DNA of 64,000 nt. Source: Dasyornis broadbenti (taxonomy: Eukaryota > Chordata > Aves > Passeriformes > Dasyornithidae). Positions 47,811 to 60,392 of the stretch are shown piece by piece (position 1 is the first letter of the stretch; every line of letters begins with the position of its first letter). Under the pieces are notes generated by a model. The model was not told the DNA's origin and made no database searches. It saw only the letters and a program-made list of their open reading frames with translations. The DNA lies in NCBI GenBank assembly GCA_013397935.1, contig VZRN01005381.1, positions 63,081 through 127,080 on the forward strand, given 5' to 3'. The translations under genes were made by a program, and so were the position numbers.

Positions 47811-50800
47811 GTAAGTATGTTTTAATGTGGGGGACTTTTTTGTCCAAAATTCAATGTAATCTATGCAAATTTATGTTTTCCTCGAAATCAAATTATCTTT
47901 AAATAAAACATGTAAAATTAATTTTAATTTCTTTTTTTTTTTTTCAATTGTCCCAACTGTATTGCTTAAGCACAAGTGTTATCTAAGGAGAATAATGTAA
48001 CGTAGAGAGCATGAGACAGACAGACTTGAAGGGAAATACAGTTCGAGTTTTGTCTTAGTCAAATTATTAGTACAGCCATCTATTTAGGAAAGGCACCATA
48101 GAACACCAAGAATAGATTCATACCTCCTTTTGCATCACTGCAGTAAGCTTCAGTGTTGCTTTAGTGAATGCTGCTTTTCTGTTTTGCATGGGTAGGGACT
48201 CTTTTGCTCACTTTATTGTTTTCTACTCAACGCTCTCATGTCTCTAGCTCTCCCCTAGGCTTCTTTTATTTTGGTATTATATTTTGCAGCTACCATAACA
48301 CCACACTCTTTAGCATTCAAATTCTTTGTTGAACCTGACATTTTAATTGAATTGAAAAATGGGATTGCTTTCCAAAAATAAAACACCTAAGCTCAAATGA
48401 TACTGTGCTTGAACATATGAAGTATTACATAGTGGAAATGTTTTGTTTTTAATATATCTTTGAGTACTTCACATTGGTTACTGCAAAATAATGATAGACA
48501 CGATATGCTTCAGTTTTTTACCAAGGTGATAATACAATCTGTTTTTACCACCTTGCTTTCTCTTCCAAACTCCTGTCTGGATAGCTGTGAAGATAAATTG
48601 TTTGTGAAATGCTGACATACATTAGCGGGGATTGCTATAAGAAAGTCCGTAACAAAATCAATAACTCTGCCTTCAAAGTAGCACTTAAATAGTGTGTAAT
48701 AATTTGGCTTGAGGCCATACCTTGAGCAAAAATATTGAGTGGCTGTGCATTAAGTGAGAACCGTGTATTCTGTGCAGTGAATGAGGAAGGACAAGGAACA
48801 GAACAACCCAATCTTCTGTTTTGAAGTGACACTTTTATTTTAAAATGTCTGTTATTTTAAAAAGATAGTATTGCATAATATATAAGGTAAGGACTATAGA
48901 CAGTGGAAAAAAAGAAAATATTATGCAAATATATACATACATATGCAAAAAGAGATTAAAGTAAGGTTATTAACCATTTTAATTCTCACTTCTTCATGGC
49001 TACTTATTTCTTTCTCTTTTCTATAATTTGATGAATGTGTACTCTTTCTAAGATGACCTGAAGTAATGATTTTCTTTTGGTTTACATTGAACTTAAACCT
49101 AACTGTATAGAATGTGATTCCCAAGGATTCCCTAAACTGGGTATCTAGGGAATCAGTACTGGATGTCTTGCCATGACAAACATTTGTCCTTCTCCATATA
49201 AACTATTCTATAGAATGCCAACATACAATAAGCCAAGGGCTAGTCAGCTCCAGGCTTTAACCTGCCTTCTGCACCATGTTCTGCTCAACAGTATAGAATT
49301 ATCTTAATGATGACGAATTTGGTATCTGAAGTCAATTTCTTCCCTAATTATTCCTCTAGGAAAAATGATGCATAAAGTTATTTAGTAGTGTGTGCTATTT
49401 ATTTTCAAGCACCCTTTCAGAGAGTATTTGAACAAAAGTAGGTATGAAATTTTGCAGGGCAATTGGTGAATTTTATTAGAGTTCTTGGTTTACTAGTTTG
49501 TTCCACAGTCTTATCTAAACCAGTGTTGTCTTGTTTTAGACATCTAACTCTGAATTAGTTAATCAATTAATTTATTCTATAGTCAGTAGAGGAAATAGAG
49601 CAGCTTTAGAGGATAATTACTTTCATGCTGAAGCAGCCAGATAAATCACTATATGCTTACTGTTCTGTCTTTCCAGTTGTTTTGAAATAAGAGTGTGGTG
49701 ACTAACTCAGAGCTAGATGTCCATCTGTAGAATGTATTAAATATCTTGAGATGATTCCCACCTTGGTCTCCATGAATTGGCTCCACATATTTTTTGACAA
49801 ATACTCTACATCAAGCTGCCTGGTTCAGATTTTGCAAGAACATGAATTTGTATTTACAAGAATATATTTTTAATGGAAACACCAATTCTTTTGAATATTA
49901 AAATCTTAAACAGTTTTCTGTAGATATAATTTTTTGGTTTCTACTCTAAAATATGCTCTATATCAAGATTAGTTAGAGAATAGGCAAATGTTTTCAGTTT
50001 TAGTCCAACGGTTTTGTATTAAGCACATTTTAATGCATAGGGAATGTCTCCCTTAGTTTTTCAGGAGATAAAAGATACTAGGTGTATTCTTGAATTTGAA
50101 TTTAAGGCAATCAAACACTTCTTTTTAATTCCTTAAATTTAAAACAAATAAAAAGTTAATATTAGAGATTTTTCTAGCAAAGTGCAAAATGATATTTCTA
50201 AATAAGATCAGGAGCTTTCCTCAGGAAAGCGAAGGTAAATGAGGACTGTGAGTATAGATTAACCTTATTCTATTAATTTGACCATTTTGCAGCAGAAAGT
50301 AAATGCTGGGGAAAAAAAAAAAGATGCCCTAAACCCACAACACTTTGCATAGATATTACTTCTCTTGTCTGTAAGCCTTCCAATGAAAAGGAAAATTAAC
50401 AAATGGCTGTACTCCATATATTTAAATGGTATTAAAGGTAATCCTTTAGGAATGTAGATAATCACAACTATGGTAAATTAATGCCTCAAGAGAGAATGAA
50501 AGTTTCAAGTGGAATGAGATTTTTGGTATTTAGAAATTGAAGGACTTTTCAACTAAGGCTTAGGTTTAGAGGACTAATATGTGAAAGATAAGAAGAGCAA
50601 AATATGCAGATCTCAATGAAAAAAAATTGTTAGGAACTGCTGTGGCAACTGTCAAAAACATAACCAACTAAATTATTTATTATAAATACTATTAATTACA
50701 ATTTTACCCTTTCTTTTCTATCTATGAATTTCTTGCAAACTATTGCCGAGTCTGTCAATGTATTCATTGTTCATATGTATTTGCCTATGGCCCATTCACA

Positions 50801-52339
50801 GCTGCTCACATTGATTAGTCACTATTTGTTATTTTTAGTGTATGATTGCTCATCTTATATGTATTGTTTTTGCTCTCAGATTGGTTCACACTGCATTATA
50901 CTAAATAGGATAATAAAGAATAAGAGATAATGGTGAATTATGACTGCCATCCTATGAATGAATTTTAGGCAAATAATTATTCATACTAACTTTGAAAAGA
51001 TATCCAGAATTCACAGACTTTTTTGGATGGCTAGTTGCAATCTGTGTAATCAGGAACAATGGACAATAATGGCTCACACAGCACAATTAACTCACTGCTG
51101 TGTATTAGTGCGGATATTTGTATATTATGATCTACATTATTTGACCAGCTGTTCCTACTCTTCTCATATGTGATCACAATGGCTCCCATAATCACCTATG
51201 CAGTATTAGTTACTTGGTTTTTAAAAGCTGTATTTTGCAGACAAAGAAGCTTGGTATAATAATATGAAGTGCTCATTGTAACATGCAGTCAGCTGGAGCT
51301 GGATGATAAATAAAGGAAAGATATTTTGAGTTAAGAAAATATTCTGAACATTAGCAGTTCTTCCAGAAATGTTTACCATAAAACCACCATGAACTCATAC
51401 TCTAGTCACACCAGAAGGACAAGGAAATGACTGAATGGGTGAGGAAAATGAAAGGACAACAGAAACCAGTAATTTCAGCTCAAGGGACAGGATATGGCTG
51501 TCACAACAAACTGCAGGAACTTTTGTCATTACCAACCGTATCACACTTAACCTCTGAGTGAGTTAAGGAATGTGTCATGACTGTAGAACTGCAGGCTAAC
51601 ATTTCAGCTGTGTTAATTCTATACATCATAAAAGTAGATAGGGAATATATGTCAGTCATTCTATAATGAAAGGCAGGACAGATAAGTATCTTCTTCAGAC
51701 AATTTACGCTAAGCCAAGATAAATGTTTCATACTGTCCTCTGAAGATGCCTATCTCTGTTCACTAGCTACTGCAATATATTTGAACTTGCTGCATCATTT
51801 TTTTGTATAGTTAAAATTAGTTTGGATTAATTACAACATAGCCACCAAAACTTCAGGGATCAAGAAGATTCTTCTTTCTCCCAGGCTATATTCTAAGGTG
51901 ATGATTTATTGTGTTCTCTGGGGTGAAGAAGGAGTGGAAACAAATTTTCTCGGGCTGAGAAATGTTTAATAACAAGATTTTTTTCTTCTATTGTATGCAT
52001 AAATTATATACCAAGCTTTTAGTATTAGGAAGAGTCTGAAATATCAGAAATGTTAGAAAGTGGTTTCTTGGGTTGTTCTCCTTAATGTAGGTTTCAAAAT
52101 TACACTTAAACACACTTGAGAATTCAAAATATATCGCTTAACATATGGTATATGTTTTTATGTTAGTGATGGCAATAACATTCCAGTTAGTTCCTTAAAT
52201 AATTTTCTTTTTCTAGCCATTGTTTGTATTCACCTTGAAACAAATGTTCTTTCCCTGGGAGCAGATTTTATATTATTATTTTTGAAATTTTGCTGAAGTG
52301 AGCATCTCAGAGTCTGAAATGAGAATTACAGACAAATGT

Positions 52340-52890
52340 TGGTGGCATGCAGGAAAAAAATCAGGTAGAAAGTCTCATGGCTCTAGATAAAAGACAGGAA
52401 GATCACTTGCCAGTTACCACCCTAGACAGAGCAGACTCGGCTAGGAGTAATTTAATTAATTACCAATTAAAGTGGATTAGGATGGTGAGAAACAAATTCC
52501 AAAATACTTAAAACAACTTCTTCCTCTCATCTTCTTAGTCTGAGCACCACTCCTTCATTTCCCACTTCTCTACCTCTTCCCAAACCTTCCAAGTGGCACA
52601 AGGAAATGGGGATTACCTCCTCTCTGCCACTCCTTCTTCTTCATGCCTTTCCTCTGCTTTACCATGGGTCTCCTCCATGAGCTGCAGTACCTGTCAGGAG
52701 CATCCTCCAGTTTGGCTTTTTCATGCATGGCTCCTTAGGCCATATCTCTGTGCTGTAGGGAATACATCTCCACAGGCTGCAGGGGAATGTCTGCTCCAGC
52801 ACCTGGAGAACCTCTTTCCCCTCCTTAAATACCTTGATCTGTAGGACTGTTTCTCACAGATTTTCCCCCCCTTATTCCTCTCTTAGGGAG
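52340..52890 (-). mobile_element. ERV LTR fragment, sense on - (family of 59394-60392)
   Basis: It shares ordered blocks with the larger copy at 59.4-60.4 kb: 'aatttaattaattacca', 'ggtgagaaa', 'acttcttcctctc', 'ctctgccactccttcttcttcatgcc', 'ctgtcaggagc', 'ggctgcaggggaat.tctgctcc', 'cctggagaacctc', 'cccctcctt', 'tttctcacagatt'. Several internal blocks are missing, so it is a deleted relative. It has the same orientation as the copy 7 kb away. Ends are approximate. The 83-codon frame at 52593-52844 is accidental. Confidence 0.75.
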
Positions 52891-53019
52891 GAGGATGTTT
52901 CTCCCATTGGATACGGGAACTTCTCTTCTGAGAAAAAGCTGCTGTCTGTTGGTGGAGGATTTTGTTGTTAAGTTTTTAGAAAAATACTTATATTTATGCC
53001 TATCCATTCTTTTATTCTC

Positions 53020-53037
53020 TTTTTTTTTTTTTTTTTT
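53020..53037. repeat. Poly-T tract
   Basis: About 18 T between the LTR fragment and the CR1 tail; a simple homopolymer. Confidence 0.9.
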
Positions 53038-53113
53038 CTTTCCTAGAGATGAATTTTAGTTTTCTCCAAAGAAAATATCATACCAAAGAATTCCTCACCT
53101 AATCAATAAAGTG

Positions 53114-53246
53114 ATCAAAACTAGGTTGGATGGGGCTCTGTGCAACCTGATCTAGTGAATAACATCCCTGTCCGTGGCAGGGGGGCTGGAAGTAGATGAT
53201 GTTTAAGGTCCCTTCCAACCAAAATAATTCCATGGTTCTATGATTT
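53114..53246 (+). mobile_element. CR1 LINE 3' tail fragment, sense on +
   Basis: It shows 'aggttggatggggctctg.gcaacctgatctag', 'ccctgtc..tggcagggggg.tgga', 'gtagatgatgtttaaggtcccttccaacc' and a terminal 'ttctatgatttta'. Very good match to the CR1 3' UTR, so comparatively young, strongly 5'-truncated. Confidence 0.93.
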
Positions 53247-56200
53247 TATAACAAACAATAAAAATTAGACAAAATTCTCTACTTATATTATTTGCAGAAA
53301 CCAGATGACTTATGTAATAGCCAATAAAATACCCCACCTCTCTATTTTAAAAAACAGAAATTGAAAGGTGAGCATCATGAAAAAAAAGGATTTTTTGTTA
53401 GCACTCATTGTACAGAGCCAGCTTCTGTTTTATGACAAATAATAAGGCTCCTAAGCGATTCACCACTACTAAATTGAGGCCTCCATCTTCTATCTGATTA
53501 TTAAAATAGATGATAAAATTTTTCCCTGATATGAAGTAATATACATTCAATTTAGAAAAAGAGAGTTCCTTTTTTCATCATTTTCTAAGGAATAAATGGC
53601 ATTTCTAGGTGACAATTTCTTCTTAAAATAATGAAGTGAGAGAGAAGAAGTAGTATTCTCTAGAAATGTCTATGTCTCTCCACTGATTGCACAGGAAACC
53701 TACAATAGCTGGCTTGTACTACAAAATTCAATTTCTAAAATTTAAAAAGATATTTTGATATTATGCAACATTAGAGAGTACACGTTACATGATTAAAAAG
53801 TAAAGATATAATGACAATCTTAAAGGAGTGCCATTCAAAAGAGAAATAGAAATTGTCAAAAATTGAAATAAAACCAGTTCAGGTAAAAAAGCGTTCCCAC
53901 TAAAAGTAATTAACATACTACTCTTAGAAACTGTGAATAATCAATTCCTGAGTGGCCTGGCAGGACAAAGGACTGAGCAATCTGAGCAAATTTCAAAAGT
54001 TGTCCTGCTTTGACTGGGATTTTGGACTATATGTCTTCCAAAGGTTCTTTGCAGTGTAAGCACTTATATACTCGTAAGTGATTACATTTGTTTTACATTA
54101 CCATTTGTCTTATAATAGATATCAATTTTATTTTTTTGTTATAACTATCTTTTATATAATTTTATGCAAGTCATGATATTAAGTAAATATTTTATGCCGT
54201 TCTAGATGAATGAAAAACACTATGCATAAAGGCAATCTCCATAATTACTGCTAAGTGCCTAAAGCTTCATTTCATAGACTTACAACACCTATGAACACAG
54301 TGAGCTCATGTTCAGAATACTCTCACATTACCTCTTGTCAAAGTCTGCATTTTAATGACTGAGGACCTTGGTGACCTTTTAGATTTGTAATGTGTTTTTC
54401 ATCTCTCCTCAAATTTTTGAAAAGATTGGAAACTTCTCCATTAAGTAAATTATGCAATTTAATTGCCTTTCCATCCATATAATAAACCCTTTAATAAGAA
54501 TATTACAATGAAGCAGTGATGAACTTGTACCTTAGCTGAAGGAAACATGAAGCAATTCTGTCAAGATTGTACAGTGAATAAGCAGCAACAATTCTATTTG
54601 ACAAGTGAAAGCCTCTGTCTCTAAGTTATTCACTCTACATGTCCATTATGGTCAATAGAGAAAGACACTTCCAAGAAGCAGTCAATTTCATTTTCTATTA
54701 GATGTATAAAATAGATTAAATAAATAGCACTCTTGCAACTGATTACAAAGGAGCCCAAGAGTACTACTCAGATGTAAATGAATCACATGGCAATTCTTGA
54801 CTCCTACTTAACAGCCATTAGAGTAGATCTGAAAAGATTTTGGAATGATAGCTTCAAAGGGAATTTCAAGAGCTAATTACACTTTTATTCCAAACCTGAA
54901 AATGTAATTTTTCTTCTTCTCAAAAATAAAATTAATTTATATTTAGAATAATAATTTATAAAAATATTTAATATCTAAATAAACATGAATAAATCTGAGA
55001 CCTGTTCTTGGCTTATTTTAAAAATAAATTTGGTATTTTCATATGATTTCATGCATCTCAGTAAGAGCAGTGACAAGAGAAGAAATAACTTAAGAAAACT
55101 TGAGCTATCAGGCAATTTAACAAAATTCAGCTTAAAGAGGAAATAATCAAATATGTATTTCACTTAGAAGAAAATGCATTTTGAAATAGAAAGCATTTTA
55201 AGGACCACTTTTTAAACCAATTCCACAGAAGACTACACCGTAGTGTCTTCTTTAGTTTTAACCATATCCTGATTCTTGTAGTTAATCATGAAAACTAACA
55301 CATATATTCTAAAAAGGAAAAATCATCTGCTATATATGAAGACAAGCTTATTATGTAGGTCACTGAATGATTCACAGTAAATTGCTTATCAAGGGAATAC
55401 AGTCTCATAGTGAGTTGTCTCAAAGCAAATAACCTATTTAATGTTGAATAAATCAATAAAAATCTGTATAAATAGTCTTGTTCTCTGGATTGCTCATGTT
55501 TATGATGACATTTTTGTATGACATTGAACTTTTAGCTGGAGAAGAAGTATCAATATTTTGAAGCTCCATCAGGAATGCCACCCTTAAGAGCCATGAAGGC
55601 CAGGAAACAACCTATGAAGTTTGGGGAGTCTACAATAGTATGTACACAGCTGTGTTCCTGGATCAAATTATGCACAGCATTCACAAATGGAAAGTAAAAC
55701 GTGCAAGGTCTCAAAGTTGATGCAGTTAAGAAAGCTGGTAAATGTTAATTGATCTTTTAAAGTTACGAGTTCAGGAAGATACAGAGCACTAATAATAGCA
55801 ATTCCTAATTCATGTTCTTTAACATTTACTTGACATCCACCTTTATATTTTCTTAGGAGTGCTGTATAATTTTAAAGAGCACTTCTGTTTCCAGACAGTA
55901 CACACTAGTGTTTCTGTGCTACTCTTTTTGTTTTCTCAAAATGCATATATGAAAATTACAGTTTGGTTCTTATTAACCAACTCCATGAACTTCATGAAGA
56001 GCCCAGACTCTTAAAAGCCTGCTTGCAAAAGGACCCCACAACCAAAAGTCATAGTGTTGGAACAAACCATTCCACAGCTTAGTGTGGCATACCGATGTTT
56101 TCAGAGAAGACAAATCAATCTTTGATGAGATAGTTTTTCCTTCCCCTACATCATTGTTTGACTACCTCTCCCTATTCTCCAGACTCTGAGGAAAAGACAT

Positions 56201-56536
56201 TGCAGGATTTCTGAGGATGCTGAGAGTGGCCACACATTACTTCCTGTAAAAAATTGTTTGCTTTCATGGCTGCAACACCAAAGTCGAAGTTCAGCCTTAT
56301 TTTTTTTTTTATCCTAACCTCCCATACAAATTTGATGTCACTGTACACCCTCTCCAAGCCCTCTAAATAGAATAAAAAATCGAAACAGTAAAAAGGGTGC
56401 AACAGCCTTTCATCCTACATCCTTCTCACTCCTACTTACATTATTCTCTTGTGAGTTAGCTGCACAATGTGTTCAAAGCTTGCTTGTTCCAGACTGATAC
56501 AAGTCTGTAAATGCTTACAGGTGTTAAGTTCTGCTT
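53247..56536. other. AT-rich unique sequence, no gene recognised
   Basis: About 54060-54900 is dense in homeodomain-type cores (for example GCTAATTACA near 54871) and may be conserved non-coding DNA. About 56030-56440 is richer in GC and carries a 76-codon minus-strand frame (56172-56402) without a known domain. Nothing else stands out. Confidence 0.4.
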
Positions 56537-56786
56537 TCACAGAATCATGGGAACATAAATAACTCAGTCTAGAAGGAATTTAAAATGTCTCTATCCAAGC
56601 TCCTGATCAAATTACGGTCAGCTTTTCAATCAGACCAGGTTGCTCGGTGTTTGATAAAGTCTTTGAAAACCTGCAAGGATGGAGCCTGCACATGATTTGA
56701 TAAAAGCTTTTCCTTATATCGAGTACAAATGAATGTCTCGTATCTCAGTTTATTCCTGCTGTTTCTCACCCTTCTACTTGCACTAC
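56537..56786 (-). mobile_element. CR1 LINE, antisense: 3' part, left of LTR insertion
   Basis: It starts with 'tcacagaatcatgg' (the CR1 tail in reverse) and continues through 'gaccaggttgctc', 'aaggatggagcctgcac' and a run corresponding to 'tcagtttat.cctg..gtttctcaccctt' up to 56786. The consensus continues after the LTR at 57344, showing that a single CR1 was split. Confidence 0.8.
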
Positions 56787-57343
56787 TGTTGTGGTTTTAC
56801 CCAGCCAGCAACCAAGTACCACAGAGTCACATGTTGACTTCCCCACATGTGAGACTGGGGAGAGAATCCAAAAGGTAAAAGTTAAAAAACTCGTGGATTG
56901 AGATAAAGACAATCCAATAGGGAAAGCAAAACATGCATGCAAGCAGAGCAAAACAGGGGATTAATTCACTGCTTCCCATGGCAGACAGGTGTTCAGGAGA
57001 GCAGGGCATAATCATGCATAATGGTGACTTTGTAAAACAAACACCATCACTCCAAATGTCCCCTTCTTTTTCCTTCTTTCCCCCGGCTTTATATACTGAG
57101 TGTGCTGCCACGTGATACAGCATATCCCTTTGGTCTGTTTGAGTCACTTGTCCCAGCTGTGTTTCCTCCCAATTCCCCATACAATTCCTGCCTCCTTGCC
57201 AGTGTGACAAAAAGCAAAAAAGACCTTGGCTCTAGGTAAGCCCTGCTCAGCAATAACAAAAATCTCTCTATTGTCATCACTGTGTTCAGCACAGATCTGA
57301 AACACAGCCCCATACCAGCCACTGTGAAGAAAATTAACCAGCA
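56787..57343 (-). mobile_element. Solo ERV LTR nested in CR1, sense on -
   Basis: In + orientation it opens 'tgttgtggttttacccagcc' and closes '..ttaaccagca', the reverse of a songbird LTR beginning TGCTGG. On the minus strand the TATA box TATATAAAG is intact (57095-57087). The usual ATTAAA polyadenylation motif near 56910 has mutated ('ccaat' on +). A 15-20 base internal deletion is visible near the minus-strand start. It shares blocks with the sense copy at 15.6-16.0 kb. No exact target-site duplication was found (ACTAC before, CAGGT after). The 119- and 127-codon minus frames here are accidental. Confidence 0.87.
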
Positions 57344-59290
57344 CAGGTACTCTTCAGGCTTCTCACCCTGCAAGTACCCAGGGGCTGATGTTAGGTACAC
57401 CTGCAATTGTCTCTTCTGCAGGCTAAACCAGTCCCAGTTCCTTGGCAACTACTCAAAGGGCCCAGTTCCTAGGCGACAACTCAAAGTTCTTCAGTCTTGA
57501 TTGATCCAGTGGCCCTACACAAGACTTAAACTACTTTATCAAGATCTTGTCCGGGAAGGAGCAGGGAGAGGAAAACTAGATGCAAGTTCTAGAAATATAA
57601 AAGGATCTCATTCTTGGCCTGAAAGCAGTGCTATTCCTGATGAAGTCCAGGATGCTGTCAACCCTCTCTTTCACAAGGCTCATGGAGTTTTATCACTGCA
57701 AAGTTCCCAAGGGTGCCCTCTCTCTTATCGCCCAGCTTATTAACAAAGATGTTAAAGAATGTTCACCCTTGTACGATATTAGTAACTGGCCTCCAGTTGG
57801 ACTTTGTTCCTCTGTTCATAATTCTCTGAGTCAGCTATTTAGATAGTTTTCAACCCACCTCACTGCGGCACTGTTTTGATTCATCCTCAGTAAATTCACG
57901 CTGTCAGAAATGTCTTCACTACCTTAGTGTATCCAGAACAGTTTCCTGAAAGACCTTGTTCCATGATTTTTCCAGGCATTGAACTGTGGCTGATGAGCCA
58001 GTAGTTTCCCAGATTGCCTTCTGGCCTTTTTGGAAAGTGAGCACAGCACTTTCCTTTCTCCATTCATGCAGGACTTCCCCTGTCTTCATGACTTTTCAAA
58101 AATGATAGAGAACGGCCTCACAAGGACATTACCCACCTCTCTCAGCATTTGTGAGTGGCAGTCTGTCACCTCCCAAAGACATGTAGCTGTCAAATTCTCT
58201 CAAGCAGTTTCTATGTCAGTCATCATCTACTGCTGGTGCTTGTCTTCTACCTTAGAAACTTCCTTTGTATGTGGAGGACTGGCAGGTTTTTTAAAGATGA
58301 AGACAAAGATATGAAGCATTTCAGCCCTAACTGTGTCTACTGTCACAAAATCATTCACCCCATTCAGCAAAGGGTTCACATTTTCCTTGTTTCTTATTTC
58401 CTAAAAATGCAGCTTGTCCTTCACATTCATTACAAATCTCAGCTCCAGCTGAGCTGGTTTTCCTAGCATCATACTACCATTTTCAACTGTTGCTGACTTG
58501 TCTGGGGAGTATATTTCAAAATTCCTCCTTTGAACTCCTCTCATCTTCTCTGTACTGCCCTTTTACTTTGAAGCTGTTATGAGCTTCCTGTTTAGTCTCT
58601 GCTGATCTCCTGATATATTGTTTACCAAGTATTCTGATTGATATTTCTTACCCATGGAAGATTCTGTCCTCAAAGACCTGACACTTCTCTTGAACTCTCT
58701 TGCCCTTCAGAGCAAGCCTCTAGGAACCCACCTGTAAGCTCTCCTGAATAAACTAAAATCTCTTCTTCTGGAGTCCAGGGTCTTTACTCTGCTATGCTTC
58801 TCCTTTGCTCCTGTGAGAAGATCAAACTCCACTGTTTCATGGCAATTGCAGAAAAGGTTGCCATTGATTGTCAGAACCAGTTCTTCCTTATTAGTAAATA
58901 GCAGATCCAGCTGTGTATCCCTTTACTTGTTCTATTTGGCTACTCAAGCAAGTCTCACTGCTTCCATCCTGCCATACTACCTTCATACCTTCAGTAGCTG
59001 TCAGGGAATTTTATATTCCCTATTAGATCCTAGGTATGTGAGACTTCCTTGAGATATTTATGAACATTTTTCTGCTTTCTCATGCTGATTGAGTAGTCTG
59101 GAACAAATTCCTACCACAAAATCATTTACACTCCACCTCCTCTGACACTGAGCCACAAGCTCTCAACCTGCAGGTCATATATCTCACAGCAGAGCTACCT
59201 AGATCTGAACTGCTCCATAACAAAGAAGGAAATCTCCTCATTATATTTCTTAATATCTTTCTTGAAGTCTTGATCCTTCCACCACAGAAC
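57344..59290 (-). mobile_element. CR1 LINE, antisense: ORF2 part, right of LTR insertion
   Basis: It continues the same CR1 in consensus order: 'cttctgcaggctaaacca.tcccag', 'agtggccct', the RT region near 57760-57880 ('aacaaagatgttaaa', 'ggcctccagttggactttg', 'tcaacccacctcactg'), 'ccatgatttttccaggca' and 'tgacttttcaaaaatgatagagaa', then endonuclease/linker landmarks 'ccccattcagca', 'cacattttcctt', 'aacccacctgtaagc', 'gagtccagggt' and 'actccactgtttcatgg'. With the left part it spans over 2.1 kb of CR1, the longest in the window, reaching upstream of the RT domain. The frame is destroyed and divergence is high. Right boundary approximate. Confidence 0.8.
57433..57487. repeat. 28-bp tandem duplication inside the CR1
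   Basis: 57433-57460 and 57461-57487 are the same unit (CCCAGTTCCTTGGCAACTAC... / CCCAGTTCCTAGGCGACAAC...), differing at a few positions. It is absent from the CR1 pattern at other copies, so it arose after insertion. Confidence 0.85.
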
Positions 59291-59393
59291 TTGAGTCACG
59301 TAAGCTATTCCACCTCAATTATTCTGTTCTTGTGACCATACATAACAACTGGGGTTCTCCTGGACTTTTTTCTAGTCTATGAGCATTTTTGTG

Positions 59394-60392
59394 TGTTGTG
59401 GTTTTGACACTGGGTGGACGCAGGGTTCCCACCAAAGTTGCTCTATCACTCACCTCTTTAGCTGGACAGGGACAGAACAATACAACAAAAGGTCTGTGCA
59501 TCAAGATAAGGACTGGAAGAAACCGTTCACCATTTACTGTCATGGGCAAAACAGATTCAGCTTGGGGAAATTTGTTTAATTTATGAGAAATTCAATCAGA
59601 ATATAGTAATGAGAAAAAAACCCACAAACATTTAACCACCTTCCTCCTACCCCTTCCTCCTTGGTCTCCCATTCTGTCCTGATTACCTCCTCCCTGTGAG
59701 GAGTGCATGGGAAGATGGAATGGGCGTTGGAGTCAGTTGATCACACATTGTCTCTGCTGCTCCTTCTTCATGCCCTTCCCATGCTTCAGCATGAAGTCTT
59801 CCACAGGTGACAGTCCTAAATGAAATTCTCCAATATGAGTCCTATCCATGGGCTGTAGTCCTCCAGGAATGGGCTGCTCCTGTAGGGGTCCTCCACAGGG
59901 TCATAGGTCCCTCCAGAAGCCTGTTTCAGCATGGGCTCCTCTCTCAGAGGGTCCTGACAGGGGCCTCCTGCAGCACAGCCTCTCCATAGAGTCACGGCCT
60001 CCTTCAGGCACATCCACCTGCTCTTCTGTGGGGTCTTCTGGAGGCTGCATGTGGATATCTGTTCCAACACAGACCTCTGGGGGCTGCAGGACAGCTTGCT
60101 TTACTGTGGTCTTCACCATGAGCTGCAGGGGAATCTGTGCTCCTGCAACTGGAGTAACTCCTGCCCCTCCTTCTCTGACCTTGGGGTTTGCAGAGTTTCT
60201 CTCACAGATTCTAACTCCTTTCCCAGCTGCTGTTCTGCAGCATTTTTTCCTGCTTCTTAAATGTGTTATCACAAAGTCATGCCCTCATTGCTGATGGGCT
60301 CAGCTTTGGTCAGCAGCAGGTCTGTCTCTTTTACCCCTGTGGTCTTCCTGACATGTAAACCTTGCCACATAAGCCCAATATAAATGTATACT
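59394..60392 (-). mobile_element. ERV LTR, near full length (about 1 kb), sense on -
   Basis: The + strand opens 'tgttgtggttttgac' and closes near 'cttgccacataagcccaata', which I recognise as the two ends of a common songbird LTR written in reverse. On the minus strand an ATTAAA lies at 59580-59575. The middle (59800-60110) is made of diverged GCTGCAG/CTCC-containing units, giving an internally repetitive GC-rich block. No flanking duplication was identified. The 148- and 123-codon frames on the two strands here arise from this repeat block and are not genes. It lies about 100 bases beyond the end of the long CR1. Confidence 0.85.

Larger units (their letters stand above)
45117..52339. other. 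Long AT-rich stretch without recognised genes
   Basis: Contents: T tract 45759-45772 and A tract 45807-45823 (an imperfect inverted pair), (ATT/ACT)n at 46999-47031, T tract near 47931-47944, and a possible micro-exon at 47774-47810. The stretch 46590-46920 is of higher complexity without an identified family. Open frames are at most about 80 codons; the leucine-rich ones come from the ATT repeat or T tracts. Confidence 0.45.

Noticed and set aside
57089..57448. 119-codon minus-strand frame (and 127-codon frame at 56827-57210)
   Set aside because: Both fall inside the nested solo LTR and CR1 junction; they have no retroviral or host protein signature.
59848..60294. 148-codon open frame on +, the longest in the window, Ser/Gly/Pro/Cys-rich
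   Set aside because: It lies wholly in the GC-rich, internally repetitive part of an ERV LTR; the opposite strand is also open for 123 codons, as expected from repeat composition.
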